Of a DNA stretch of 64,000 nt, positions 34,601 to 49,600 are shown one piece after another. The DNA comes from Hemileia vastatrix. Its lineage: Eukaryota; Basidiomycota; Pucciniomycetes; Pucciniales; Zaghouaniaceae. The stretch lies in contig JASXTE010000008.1 in assembly GCA_030280995.1 (NCBI GenBank), positions 15,390,212-15,454,211 on the forward strand, written 5' to 3'. The notes beneath the pieces are model-generated. The model was not told where the DNA came from. It saw only the letters and a program-made list of their open reading frames with translations, and searched no databases. Every line of letters begins with the position of its first letter. The stretch's first letter is position 1. The position numbers were made by a program, and so were the translations under genes.

Positions 34601-37600
34601 AGAATATTGAATTTTATAGTAAAGTTCATAATTCATAATGCATAATACATTTTGAATATGAATGGTAAGTGCATACATACGCCTAATAGAGTGTGATAGT
34701 TTGTGTTATGTGCATAATTCATAGGTGATGAATGATTAATATGATGTGTATATACAAATGTTGGTTGTTATTGGTATCCACCCAAATAGTCAACCTGGTT
34801 AAAACACCATGACAAAGAAAGAAAAAACACAAGGTCAGGCGTTCAAGCCACAGAACAGAAGATATCAAACAGAACAACGCTGGTTTGTGTTCATTGGAGA
34901 TGGTACAAGAAGGCCAGTGGTTTACAAAACCACCTTGCACCGTAACACTCCAGAAGTTAAGAAGAGAAAAAAAGATAAATAAATATAAAAAGTTAATATA
35001 AGATTTAAAAAAAATAAATATATATAAATATAGAAAATAAAAAACTTAAAGTGGTTCCCACTGCACTCAAAAACAGGGGGGGCTTGTATGCAAATCTGAA
35101 GTGTCTACTGAATCAGAAAAAATTCAGTAGATTCAAGGAGTTGCATACAAGTTCCCTCTGTTTTTTTAATACAGCTTTTGAAATTGAATTTCACAAACAC
35201 AAAAAAGAAAAGAAAAACAAAATTCATCATGAAAACCACATTGAAATAAAAGGCCATTTGTACTAGGATTATGCTTCTATTCTATTCACTTGTGTTCCAA
35301 TGCAAATGCTTTATTCAAAAAATATGATGACCTTTTCAATTTCTCAACAATCATCAAAGTATATGGTTTAAATATTTATATGATGCAGAAAAACAACTAA
35401 GCTGTTATGATGTACTTGAGTCTCAATGAATTTTTTTTGTTTGAAGATATACTTCCATATTTCAATTATTCAATGTTCCCCTTGATGTAATTTTTCATAT
35501 CTAATAGTAGAGTTTCCCAAATCCTCATTTTACAGGTTTATCAACTGAAATACTCTTCCTTCATATTAAATGTTTGGTCATTTCTTTGATTTATTCTGAT
35601 TATCAACTCATGTTGCTTATTTAATGTGATTTTTTATTGAATATTCTCACCATGTGGTCTTCCAACATCTGGGTTGGCCTTTGTTGTGATGTTTGGGCCT
35701 GTTTGATGATGTCTAATGAGCCATCTGTATATCAATTATTGATTTTTGTAGGATCCTGGACTGAATATCAAACTCTTGGGGATGTGGCTATCACCATTAC
35801 ATACTCCTGGCTTTTCTCTACATTTCATGTCTTGATGAAATTTTTGGTATTCTGAGTTTTAAGGACTCTTTTTCTCATTTTTCATGCTTCACTATAACTG
35901 TTGATTTTTTGGTTTTTTCTATTTTATGAGCTAGGATGAAGGGTTAGGGTCAGCTACTTTGTACAACTTAGATAAAGATCATCTGGATCTATATTTTATG
36001 TTTTCATGATTTTTTAGCTTATTTTAATGACAATTTGATAATTGAATATTGATTTTTAATCTAAAATGCATCATTCATAACACATAATACCTAGCTATTG
36101 AACATTAATGATAAGTGAATACATATGCTTCATGAAGTTTAATCATTGTTTTGTGCATCATGAATATTCACAATGTTTTAAATACCTTTTCAATGCAAAA
36201 TGCATAAAGTGGCTAAATGCATTATACTCATTTATTTTAAATCCATAATACTAACTCATTTTAAAAGGCATCATATATATTCATATGAATTTTAAAAAGA
36301 ATATTGAATTTTATAGTAAAGTTCATAATTCATAATGCATAATACATTTTGAATATGAATGGTAAGTGCATACATATGCCTAATAGAGTGTGATAGTTTG
36401 TGTTATGTGCATAATTCATAGGTGATGAATGATTAATATGATGTGTATATACAAATGTTGGTTGTTATTGGTATCCACCCAAATAGTCAACCTGGTTAAA
36501 ACACCATGACAAAGAAAGAAAAAACACAAGGTCAGGCGTTCAAGCCACAGAACAGAAGATATCAAACAGAACAACGCTGGTTTGTGTTCATTGGAGATGG
36601 TACAAGAAGGCCAGTGGTTTACAAAACCACCTTGCACCGTAACACTCCAGAAGTTAAGAAGAGAAAAAAAGATAAATAAATATAAAAAGTTAATATAAGA
36701 TTTAAAAAAAATAAATATATATAAATATAGAAAATAAAAAACTTAAAGTGGTTCCCACTGCACTCAAAAACAGGGGGGGCTTGTATGCAAATCTGAAGTG
36801 TCTACTGAATCAGAAAAAATTCAGTAGATTCAAGGAGTTGCATACAAGTTCCCTCTGTTTTTTTAATACAGCTTTTGAAATTGAATTTCACAAACACAAA
36901 AAAGAAAAGAAAAACAAAATTCATCATGAAAACCACATTGAAATAAAAGGCCATTTGTACTAGGATTATGCTTCTATTCTATTCACTTGTGTTCCAATGC
37001 AAATGCTTTATTCAAAAAATATGATGACCTTTTCAATTTCTCAACAATCATCAAAGTATATGGTTTAAATATTTATATGATGCAGAAAAACAACTAAGCT
37101 GTTATGATGTACTTGAGTCTCAATGAATTTTTTTTGTTTGAAGATATACTTCCATATTTCAATTATTCAATGTTCCCCTTGATGTAATTTTTCATATCTA
37201 ATAGTAGAGTTTCCCAAATCCTCATTTTACAGGTTTATCAACTGAAATACTCTTCCTTCATATTAAATGTTTGGTCATTTCTTTGATTTATTCTGATTAT
37301 CAACTCATGTTGCTTATTTAATGTGATTTTTTATTGAATATTCTCACCATGTGGTCTTCCAACATCTGGGTTGGCCTTTGTTGTGATGTTTGGGCCTGTT
37401 TGATGATGTCTAATGAGCCATCTGTATATCAATTATTGATTTTTGTAGGATCCTGGACTGAATATCAAACTCTTGGGGATGTGGCTATCACCATTACATA
37501 CTCCTGGCTTTTCTCTACATTTCATGTCTTGATGAAATTTTTGGTATTCTGAGTTTTAAGGACTCTTTTTCTCATTTTTCATGCTTCACTATAACTGTTG

Positions 37601-40600
37601 ATTTTTTGGTTTTTTCTATTTTATGAGCTAGGATGAAGGGTTAGGGTCAGCTACTTTGTACAACTTAGATAAAGATCATCTGGATCTATATTTTATGTTT
37701 TCATGATTTTTTAGCTTATTTTAATGACAATTTGATAATTGAATATTGATTTTTAATCTAAAATGCATCATTCATAACACATAATACCTAGCTATTGAAC
37801 ATTAATGATAAGTGAATACATATGCTTCATGAAGTTTAATCATTGTTTTGTGCATCATGAATATTCACAATGTTTTAAATACCTTTTCAATGCAAAATGC
37901 ATAAAGTGGCTAAATGCATTATACTCATTTATTTTAAATCCATAATACTAACTCATTTTAAAAGGCATCATATATATTCATATGAATTTTAAAAAGAATA
38001 TTGAATTTTATAGTAAAGTTCATAATTCATAATGCATAATACATTTTGAATATGAATGGTAAGTGCATACATATGCCTAATAGAGTGTGATAGTTTGTGT
38101 TATGTGCATAATTCATAGGTGATGAATGATTAATATGATGTGTATATACAAATGTTGGTTGTTATTGGTATCCACCCAAATAGTCAACCTGGTTAAAACA
38201 CCATGACAAAGAAAGAAAAAACACAAGGTCAGGCGTTCAAGCCACAGAACAGAAGATATCAAACAGAACAACGCTGGTTTGTGTTCATTGGAGATGGTAC
38301 AAGAAGGCCAGTGGTTTACAAAACCACCTTGCACCGTAACACTCCAGAAGTTAAGAAGAGAAAAAAAGATAAATAAATATAAAAAGTTAATATAAGATTT
38401 AAAAAAAATAAATATATATAAATATAGAAAATAAAAAACTTAAAGTGGTTCCCACTGCACTCAAAAACAGGGGGGGCTTGTATGCAAATCTGAAGTGTCT
38501 ACTGAATCAGAAAAAATTCAGTAGATTCAAGGAGTTGCATACAAGTTCCCTCTGTTTTTTTAATACAGCTTTTGAAATTGAATTTCACAAACACAAAAAA
38601 GAAAAGAAAAACAAAATTCATCATGAAAACCACATTGAAATAAAAGGCCATTTGTACTAGGATTATGCTTCTATTCTATTCACTTGTGTTCCAATGCAAA
38701 TGCTTTATTCAAAAAATATGATGACCTTTTCAATTTCTCAACAATCATCAAAGTATATGGTTTAAATATTTATATGATGCAGAAAAACAACTAAGCTGTT
38801 ATGATGTACTTGAGTCTCAATGAATTTTTTTTGTTTGAAGATATACTTCCATATTTCAATTATTCAATGTTCCCCTTGATGTAATTTTTCATATCTAATA
38901 GTAGAGTTTCCCAAATCCTCATTTTACAGGTTTATCAACTGAAATACTCTTCCTTCATATTAAATGTTTGGTCATTTCTTTGATTTATTCTGATTATCAA
39001 CTCATGTTGCTTATTTAATGTGATTTTTTATTGAATATTCTCACCATGTGGTCTTCCAACATCTGGGTTGGCCTTTGTTGTGATGTTTGGGCCTGTTTGA
39101 TGATGTCTAATGAGCCATCTGTATATCAATTATTGATTTTTGTAGGATCCTGGACTGAATATCAAACTCTTGGGGATGTGGCTATCACCATTACATACTC
39201 CTGGCTTTTCTCTACATTTCATGTCTTGATGAAATTTTTGGTATTCTGAGTTTTAAGGACTCTTTTTCTCATTTTTCATGCTTCACTATAACTGTTGATT
39301 TTTTGGTTTTTTCTATTTTATGAGCTAGGATGAAGGGTTAGGGTCAGCTACTTTGTACAACTTAGATAAAGATCATCTGGATCTATATCTTATGTTTTCA
39401 TGATTTTTTAGCTTATTTTAATGACAATTTGATAATTGAATATTGATTTTTAATCTAAAATGCATCATTCATAACACATAATACCTAGCTATTGAACATT
39501 AATGATAAGTGAATACATATGCTTCATGAAGTTTAATCATTGTTTTGTGCATCATGAATATTCACAATGTTTTAAATACCTTTTCAATGCAAAATGCATA
39601 AAGTGGCTAAATGCATTATACTTATTTATTTTAAATCCATAATACTAACTCATTTTAAAAGGCATCATATATATTCATATGAATTTTAAAAAGAATATTG
39701 AATTTTATAGTAAAGTTCATAATTCATAATGCATAATACATTTTGAATATGAATGGTAAGTGCATACATATGCCTAATAGAGTGTGATAGTTTGTGTTAT
39801 GTGCATAATTCATAGGTGATGAATGATTAATATGATGTGTATATACAAATGTTGGTTGTTATTGGTATCCACCCAAATAGTCAACCTGGTTAAAACACCA
39901 TGACAAAGAAAGAAAAAACACAAGGTCAGGCGTTCAAGCCACAGAACAGAAGATATCAAACAGAACAACGCTGGTTTGTGTTCATTGGAGATGGTACAAG
40001 AAGGCCAGTGGTTTACAAAACCACCTTGCACCGTAACACTCCAGAAGTTAAGAAGAGAAAAAAAGATAAATAAATATAAAAAGTTAATATAAGATTTAAA
40101 AAAAATAAATATATATAAATATAGAAAATAAAAAACTTAAAGTGGTTCCCACTGCACTCAAAAACAGGGGGGGCTTGTATGCAAATCTGAAGTGTCTACT
40201 GAATCAGAAAAAATTCAGTAGATTCAAGGAGTTGCATACAAGTTCCCTCTGTTTTTTTAATACAGCTTTTGAAATTGAATTTCACAAACACAAAAAAGAA
40301 AAGAAAAACAAAATTCATCATGAAAACCACATTGAAATAAAAGGCCATTTGTACTAGGATTATGCTTCTATTCTATTCACTTGTGTTCCAATGCAAATGC
40401 TTTATTCAAAAAATATGATGACCTTTTCAATTTCTCAACAATCATCAAAGTATATGGTTTAAATATTTATATGATGCAGAAAAACAACTAAGCTGTTATG
40501 ATGTACTTGAGTCTCAATGAATTTTTTTTGTTTGAAGATATACTTCCATATTTCAATTATTCAATGTTCCCCTTGATGTAATTTTTCATATCTAATAGTA

Positions 40601-43600
40601 GAGTTTCCCAAATCCTCATTTTACAGGTTTATCAACTGAAATACTCTTCCTTCATATTAAATGTTTGGTCATTTCTTTGATTTATTCTGATTATCAACTC
40701 ATGTTGCTTATTTAATGTGATTTTTTATTGAATATTCTCACCATGTGGTCTTCCAACATCTGGGTTGGCCTTTGTTGTGATGTTTGGGCCTGTTTGATGA
40801 TGTCTAATGAGCCATCTGTATATCAATTATTGATTTTTGTAGGATCCTGGACTGAATATCAAACTCTTGGGGATGTGGCTATCACCATTACATACTCCTG
40901 GCTTTTCTCTACATTTCATGTCTTGATGAAATTTTTGGTATTCTGAGTTTTAAGGACTCTTTTTCACATTTTTCATTCTTCACTATAACTGTTGATTTTT
41001 TGGTTTTTTCTATTTTATGAGCTAGGATGAAGGGTTAGGGTCAGCTACTTTGTACAACTTAGATAAAGATCATCTGGATCTATATTTTATGTTTTCATGA
41101 TTTTTTAGCTTATTTTAATGACAATTTGATAATTGAATATTGATTTTTAATCTAAAATGCATCATTCATAACACATAATACCTAGCTATTGAACATTAAT
41201 GATAAGTGAATACATATGCTTCATGAAGTTTAATCATTGTTTTGTGCATCATGAATATTCACAATGTTTTAAATACCTTTTCAATGCAAAATGCATAAAG
41301 TGGCTAAATGCATTATACTCATTTATTTTAAATCCATAATACTAACTCATTTAAAAGGCATCATATATATTCATATGAATTTTAAAAAGAATATTGAATT
41401 TTATAGTAAAGTTCATAATTCATAATGCATAATACATTTTGAATATGAATGGTAAGTGCATACATATGCCTAATAGAGTGTGATAGTTTGTGTTATGTGC
41501 ATAATTCATAGGTGATGAATGATTAATATGATGTGTATATACAAATGTTGGTTGTTATTGGTATCCACCCAAATAGTCAACCTGGTTAAAACACCATGAC
41601 AAAGAAAGAAAAAACACAAGGTCAGGCGTTCAAGCCACAGAACAGAAGATATCAAACAGAACAACACTGGTTTGTGTTCATTGGAGATGGTACAAGAAGG
41701 CCAGTGGTTTACAAAACCACCTTGCACCGTAACACTCCAGAAGTTAAGAAGAGAAAAAAAGATAAATAAATATAAAAAGTTAATATAAGATTTAAAAAAA
41801 ATAAATATATATAAATATAGAAAATAAAAAACTTAAAGTGGTTCCCACTGCACTCAAAAACAGGGGGGGCTTGTATGCAAATCTGAAGTGTCTACTGAAT
41901 CAGAAAAAATTCAGTAGATTCAAGGAGTTGCATACAAGTTCCCTCTGTTTTTTTAATACAGCTTTTGAAATTGAATTTCACAAACACAAAAAAGAAAAGA
42001 AAAACAAAATTCATCATGAAAACCACATTGAAATAAAAGGCCATTTGTACTAGGATTATGCTTCTATTCTATTCACTTGTGTTCCAATGCAAATGCTTTA
42101 TTCAAAAAATATGATGACCTTTTCAATTTCTCAACAATCATCAAAGTATATGGTTTAAATATTTATATGATGCAGAAAAACAACTAAGCTGTTATGATGT
42201 ACTTGAGTCTCAATGAATTTTTTTTGTTTGAAGATATACTTCCATATTTCAATTATTCAATGTTCCCCTTGATGTAATTTTTCATATCTAATAGTAGAGT
42301 TTCCCAAATCCTCATTTTACAGGTTTATCAACTGAAATACTCTTCCTTCATATTAAATGTTTGGTCATTTCTTTGATTTATTCTGATTATCAACTCATGT
42401 TGCTTATTTAATGTGATTTTTTATTGAATATTCTCACCATGTGGTCTTCCAACATCTGGGTTGGCCTTTGTTGTGATGTTTGGGCCTGTTTGATGATGTC
42501 TAATGAGCCATCTGTATATCAATTATTGATTTTTGTAGGATCCTGGACTGAATATCAAACTCTTGGGGATGTGGCTATCACCATTACATACTCCTGGCTT
42601 TTCTCTACATTTCATGTCTTGATGAAATTTTTGGTATTCTGAGTTTTAAGGACTCTTTTTCTCATTTTTCATGCTTCACTATAACTGTTGATTTTTTGGT
42701 TTTTTCTATTTTATGAGCTAGGATGAAGGGTTAGGGTCAGCTACTTTGTACAACTTAGATAAAGATCATCTGGATCTATATTTTATGTTTTCATGATTTT
42801 TTAGCTTATTTTAATGACAATTTGATAATTGAATATTGATTTTTAATCTAAAATGCATCATTCATAACACATAATACCTAGCTATTGAACATTAATGATA
42901 AGTGAATACATATGCTTCATGAAGTTTAATCATTGTTTTGTGCATCATGAATATTCACAATGTTTTAAATACCTTTTCAATGCAAAATGCATAAAGTGGC
43001 TAAATGCATTATACTCATTTATTTTAAATCCATAATACTAACTCATTTTAAAAGGCATCATATATATTCATATGAATTTTAAAAAGAATATTGAATTTTA
43101 TAGTAAAGTTCATAATTCATAATGCATAATACATTTTGAATATGAATGGTAAGTGCATACATATGCCTAATAGAGTGTGATAGTTTGTGTTATGTGCATA
43201 ATTCATAGGTGATGAATGATTAATATGATGTGTATATACAAATGTTGGTTGTTATTGGTATCCACCCAAATAGTCAACCTGGTTAAAACACCATGACAAA
43301 GAAAGAAAAAACACAAGGTCAGGCGTTCAAGCCACAGAACAGAAGATATCAAACAGAACAACGCTGGTTTGTGTTCATTGGAGATGGTACAAGAAGGCCA
43401 GTGGTTTACAAAACCACCTTGCACCGTAACACTCCAGAAGTTAAGAAGAGAAAAAAAGATAAATAAATATAAAAAGTTAATATAAGATTTAAAAAAAATA
43501 AATATATATAAATATAGAAAATAAAAAACTTAAAGTGGTTCCCACTGCACTCAAAAACAGGGGGGGCTTGTATGCAAATCTGAAGTGTCTACTGAATCAG

Positions 43601-46600
43601 AAAAAATTCAGTAGATTCAAGGAGTTGCATACAAGTTCCCTCTGTTTTTTTAATACAGCTTTTGAAATTGAATTTCACAAACACAAAAAAGAAAAGAAAA
43701 ACAAAATTCATCATGAAAACCACATTGAAATAAAAGGCCATTTGTACTAGGATTATGCTTCTATTCTATTCACTTGTGTTCCAATGCAAATGCTTTATTC
43801 AAAAAATATGATGACCTTTTCAATTTCTCAACAATCATCAAAGTATATGGTTTAAATATTTATATGATGCAGAAAAACAACTAAGCTGTTATGATGTACT
43901 TGAGTCTCAATGAATTTTTTTTGTTTGAAGATATACTTCCATATTTCAATTATTCAATGTTCCCCTTGATGTAATTTTTCATATCTAATAGTAGAGTTTC
44001 CCAAATCCTCATTTTACAGGTTTATCAACTGAAATACTCTTCCTTCATATTAAATGTTTGGTCATTTCTTTGATTTATTCTGATTATCAACTCATGTTGC
44101 TTATTTAATGTGATTTTTTATTGAATATTCTCACCATGTGGTCTTCCAACATCTGGGTTGGCCTTTGTTGTGATGTTTGGGCCTGTTTGATGATGTCTAA
44201 TGAGCCATCTGTATATCAATTATTGATTTTTGTAGGATCCTGGACTGAATATCAAACTCTTGGGGATGTGGCTATCACCATTACATACTCCTGGCTTTTC
44301 TCTACATTTCATGTCTTGATGAAATTTTTGGTATTCTGAGTTTTAAGGACTCTTTTTCTCATTTTTCATGCTTCACTATAACTGTTGATTTTTTGGTTTT
44401 TTCTATTTTATGAGCTAGGATGAAGGGTTAGGGTCAGCTACTTTGTACAACTTAGATAAAGATCATCTGGATCTATATTTTATGTTTTCATGATTTTTTA
44501 GCTTATTTTAATGACAATTTGATAATTGAATATTGATTTTTAATCTAAAATGCATCATTCATAACACATAATACCTAGCTATTGAACATTAATGATAAGT
44601 GAATACATATGCTTCATGAAGTTTAATCATTGTTTTGTGCATCATGAATATTCACAATGTTTTAAATACCTTTTCAATGCAAAATGCATAAAGTGGCTAA
44701 ATGCATTATACTCATTTATTTTAAATCCATAATACTAACTCATTTTAAAAGGCATCATATATATTCATATGAATTTTAAAAAGAATATTGAATTTTATAG
44801 TAAAGTTCATAATTCATAATGCATAATACATTTTGAATATGAATGGTAAGTGCATACATATGCCTAATAGAGTGTGATAGTTTGTGTTATGTGCATAATT
44901 CATAGGTGATGAATGATTAATATGATGTGTATATACAAATGTTGGTTGTTATTGGTATCCACCCAAATAGTCAACCTGGTTAAAACACCATGACAAAGAA
45001 AGAAAAAACACAAGGTCAGGCGTTCAAGCCACAGAACAGAAGATATCAAACAGAACAACGCTGGTTTGTGTTCATTGGAGATGGTACAAGAAGGCCAGTG
45101 GTTTACAAAACCACCTTGCACCGTAACACTCCAGAAGTTAAGAAGAGAAAAAAAGATAAATAAATATAAAAAGTTAATATAAGATTTAAAAAAAATAAAT
45201 ATATATAAATATAGAAAATAAAAAACTTAAAGTGGTTCCCACTGCACTCAAAAACAGGGGGGGCTTGTATGCAAATCTGAAGTGTCTACTGAATCAGAAA
45301 AAATTCAGTAGATTCAAGGAGTTGCATACAAGTTCCCTCTGTTTTTTTAATACAGCTTTTGAAATTGAATTTCACAAACACAAAAAAGAAAAGAAAAACA
45401 AAATTCATCATGAAAACCACATTGAAATAAAAGGCCATTTGTACTAGGATTATGCTTCTATTCTATTCACTTGTGTTCCAATGCAAATGCTTTATTCAAA
45501 AAATATGATGACCTTTTCAATTTCTCAACAATCATCAAAGTATATGGTTTAAATATTTATATGATGCAGAAAAACAACTAAGCTGTTATGATGTACTTGA
45601 GTCTCAATGAATTTTTTTTGTTTGAAGATATACTTCCATATTTCAATTATTCAATGTTCCCCTTGATGTAATTTTTCATATCTAATAGTAGAGTTTCCCA
45701 AATCCTCATTTTACAGGTTTATCAACTGAAATACTCTTCCTTCATATTAAATGTTTGGTCATTTCTTTGATTTATTCTGATTATCAACTCATGTTGCTTA
45801 TTTAATGTGATTTTTTATTGAATATTCTCACCATGTGGTCTTCCAACATCTGGGTTGGCCTTTGTTGTGATGTTTGGGCCTGTTTGATGATGTCTAATGA
45901 GCCATCTGTATATCAATTATTGATTTTTGTAGGATCCTGGACTGAATATCAAACTCTTGGGGATGTGGCTATCACCATTACATACTCCTGGCTTTTCTCT
46001 ACATTTCATGTCTTGATGAAATTTTTGGTATTCTGAGTTTTAAGGACTCTTTTTCTCATTTTTCATGCTTCACTATAACTGTTGATTTTTTGGTTTTTTC
46101 TATTTTATGAGCTAGGATGAAGGGTTAGGGTCAGCTACTTTGTACAACTTAGATAAAGATCATCTGGATCTATATTTTATGTTTTCATGATTTTTTAGCT
46201 TATTTTAATGACAATTTGATAATTGAATATTGATTTTTAATCTAAAATGCATCATTCATAACACATAATACCTAGCTATTGAACATTAATGATAAGTGAA
46301 TACATATGCTTCATGAAGTTTAACCATTGTTTTGTGCATCATGAATATTCACAATGTTTTAAATACCTTTTCAATGCAAAATGCATAAAGTGGCTAAATG
46401 CATTATACTCATTTATTTTAAATCCATAATACTAACTCATTTTAAAAGGCATCATATATATTCATATGAATTTTAAAAAGAATATTGAATTTTATAGTAA
46501 AGTTCATAATTCATAATGCATAATACATTTTGAATATGAATGGTAAGTGCATACATATGCCTAATAGAGTGTGATAGTTTGTGTTATGTGCATAATTCAT

Positions 46601-49600
46601 AGGTGATGAATGATTAATATGATGTGTATATACAAATGTTGGTTGTTATTGGTATCCACCCAAATAGTCAACCTGGTTAAAACACCATGACAAAGAAAGA
46701 AAAAACACAAGGTCAGGCGTTCAAGCCACAGAACAGAAGATATCAAACAGAACAATGCTGGTTTGTGTTCATTGGAGATGGTACAAGAAGGCCAGTGGTT
46801 TACAAAACCACCTTGCACCGTAACACTCCAGAAGTTAAGAAGAGAAAAAAAGATAAATAAATATAAAAAGTTAATATAAGATTTAAAAAAAATAAATATA
46901 TATAAATATAGAAAATAAAAAACTTAAAGTGGTTCCCACTGCACTCAAAAACAGGGGGGGCTTGTATGCAAATCTGAAGTGTCTACTGAATCAGAAAAAA
47001 TTCAGTAGATTCAAGGAGTTGCATACAAGTTCCCTCTGTTTTTTTAATACAGCTTTTGAAATTGAATTTCACAAACACAAAAAAGAAAAGAAAAACAAAA
47101 TTCATCATGAAAACCACATTGAAATAAAAGGCCATTTGTACTAGGATTATGCTTCTATTCTATTCACTTGTGTTCCAATGCAAATGCTTTATTCAAAAAA
47201 TATGATGACCTTTTCAATTTCTCAACAATCATCAAAGTATATGGTTTAAATATTTATATGATGCAGAAAAACAACTAAGCTGTTATGATGTACTTGAGTC
47301 TCAATGAATTTTTTTTGTTTGAAGATATACTTCCATATTTCAATTATTCAATGTTCCCCTTGATGTAATTTTTCATATCTAATAGTAGAGTTTCCCAAAT
47401 CCTCATTTTACAGGTTTATCAACTGAAATACTCTTCCTTCATATTAAATGTTTGGTCATTTCTTTGATTTATTCTGATTATCAACTCATGTTGCTTATTT
47501 AATGTGATTTTTTATTGAATATTCTCACCATGTGGTCTTCCAACATCTGGGTTGGCCTTTGTTGTGATGTTTGGGCCTGTTTGATGATGTCTAATGAGCC
47601 ATCTGTATATCAATTATTGATTTTTGTAGGATCCTGGACTGAATATCAAACTCTTGGGGATGTGGCTATCACCATTACATACTCCTGGCTTTTCTCTACA
47701 TTTCATGTCTTGATGAAATTTTTGGTATTCTGAGTTTTAAGGACTCTTTTTCTCATTTTTCATGCTTCACTATAACTGTTGATTTTTTGGTTTTTTCTAT
47801 TTTATGAGCTAGGATGAAGGGTTAGGGTCAGCTACTTTGTACAACTTAGATAAAGATCATCTGGATCTATATTTTATGTTTTCATGATTTTTTAGCTTAT
47901 TTTAATGACAATTTGATAATTGAATATTGATTTTTAATCTAAAATGCATCATTCATAACACATAATACCTAGCTATTGAACATTAATGATAAGTGAATAC
48001 ATATGCTTCATGAAGTTTAACCATTGTTTTGTGCATCATGAATATTCACAATGTTTTAAATACCTTTTCAATGCAAAATGCATAAAGTGGCTAAATGCAT
48101 TATACTCATTTATTTTAAATCCATAATACTAACTCATTTTAAAAGGCATCATATATATTCATATGAATTTTAAAAAGAATATTGAATTTTATAGTAAAGT
48201 TCATAATTCATAATGCATAATACATTTTGAATATGAATGGTAAGTGCATACATATGCCTAATAGAGTGTGATAGTTTGTGTTATGTGCATAATTCATAGG
48301 TGATGAATGATTAATATGATGTGTATATACAAATGTTGGTTGTTATTGGTATCCACCCAAATAGTCAACCTGGTTAAAACACCATGACAAAGAAAGAAAA
48401 AACACAAGGTCAGGCGTTCAAGCCACAGAACAGAAGATATCAAACAGAACAATGCTGGTTTGTGTTCATTGGAGATGGTACAAGAAGGCCAGTGGTTTAC
48501 AAAACCACCTTGCACCGTAACACTCCAGAAGTTAAGAAGAGAAAAAAAGATAAATAAATATAAAAAGTTAATATAAGATTTAAAAAAAATAAATATATAT
48601 AAATATAGAAAATAAAAAACTTAAAGTGGTTCCCACTGCACTCAAAAACAGGGGGGGCTTGTATGCAAATCTGAAGTGTCTACTGAATCAGAAAAAATTC
48701 AGTAGATTCAAGGAGTTGCATACAAGTTCCCTCTGTTTTTTTAATACAGCTTTTGAAATTGAATTTCACAAACACAAAAAAGAAAAGAAAAACAAAATTC
48801 ATCATGAAAACCACATTGAAATAAAAGGCCATTTGTACTAGGATTATGCTTCTATTCTATTCACTTGTGTTCCAATGCAAATGCTTTATTCAAAAAATAT
48901 GATGACCTTTTCAATTTCTCAACAATCATCAAAGTATATGGTTTAAATATTTATATGATGCAGAAAAACAACTAAGCTGTTATGATGTACTTGAGTCTCA
49001 ATGAATTTTTTTTGTTTGAAGATATACTTCCATATTTCAATTATTCAATGTTCCCCTTGATGTAATTTTTCATATCTAATAGTAGAGTTTCCCAAATCCT
49101 CATTTTACAGGTTTATCAACTGAAATACTCTTCCTTCATATTAAATGTTTGGTCATTTCTTTGATTTATTCTGATTATCAACTCATGTTGCTTATTTAAT
49201 GTGATTTTTTATTGAATATTCTCACCATGTGGTCTTCCAACATCTGGGTTGGCCTTTGTTGTGATGTTTGGGCCTGTTTGATGATGTCTAATGAGCCATC
49301 TGTATATCAATTATTGATTTTTGTAGGATCCTGGACTGAATATCAAACTCTTGGGGATGTGGCTATCACCATTACATACTCCTGGCTTTTCTCTACATTT
49401 CATGTCTTGATGAAATTTTTGGTATTCTGAGTTTTAAGGACACTTTTTCTCATTTTTCATGCTTCACTATAACTGTTGATTTTTTGGTTTTTTCTATTTT
49501 ATGAGCTAGGATGAAGGGTTAGGGTCAGCTACTTTGTACAACTTAGATAAAGATCATCTGGATCTATATTTTATGTTTTCATGATTTTTTAGCTTATTTT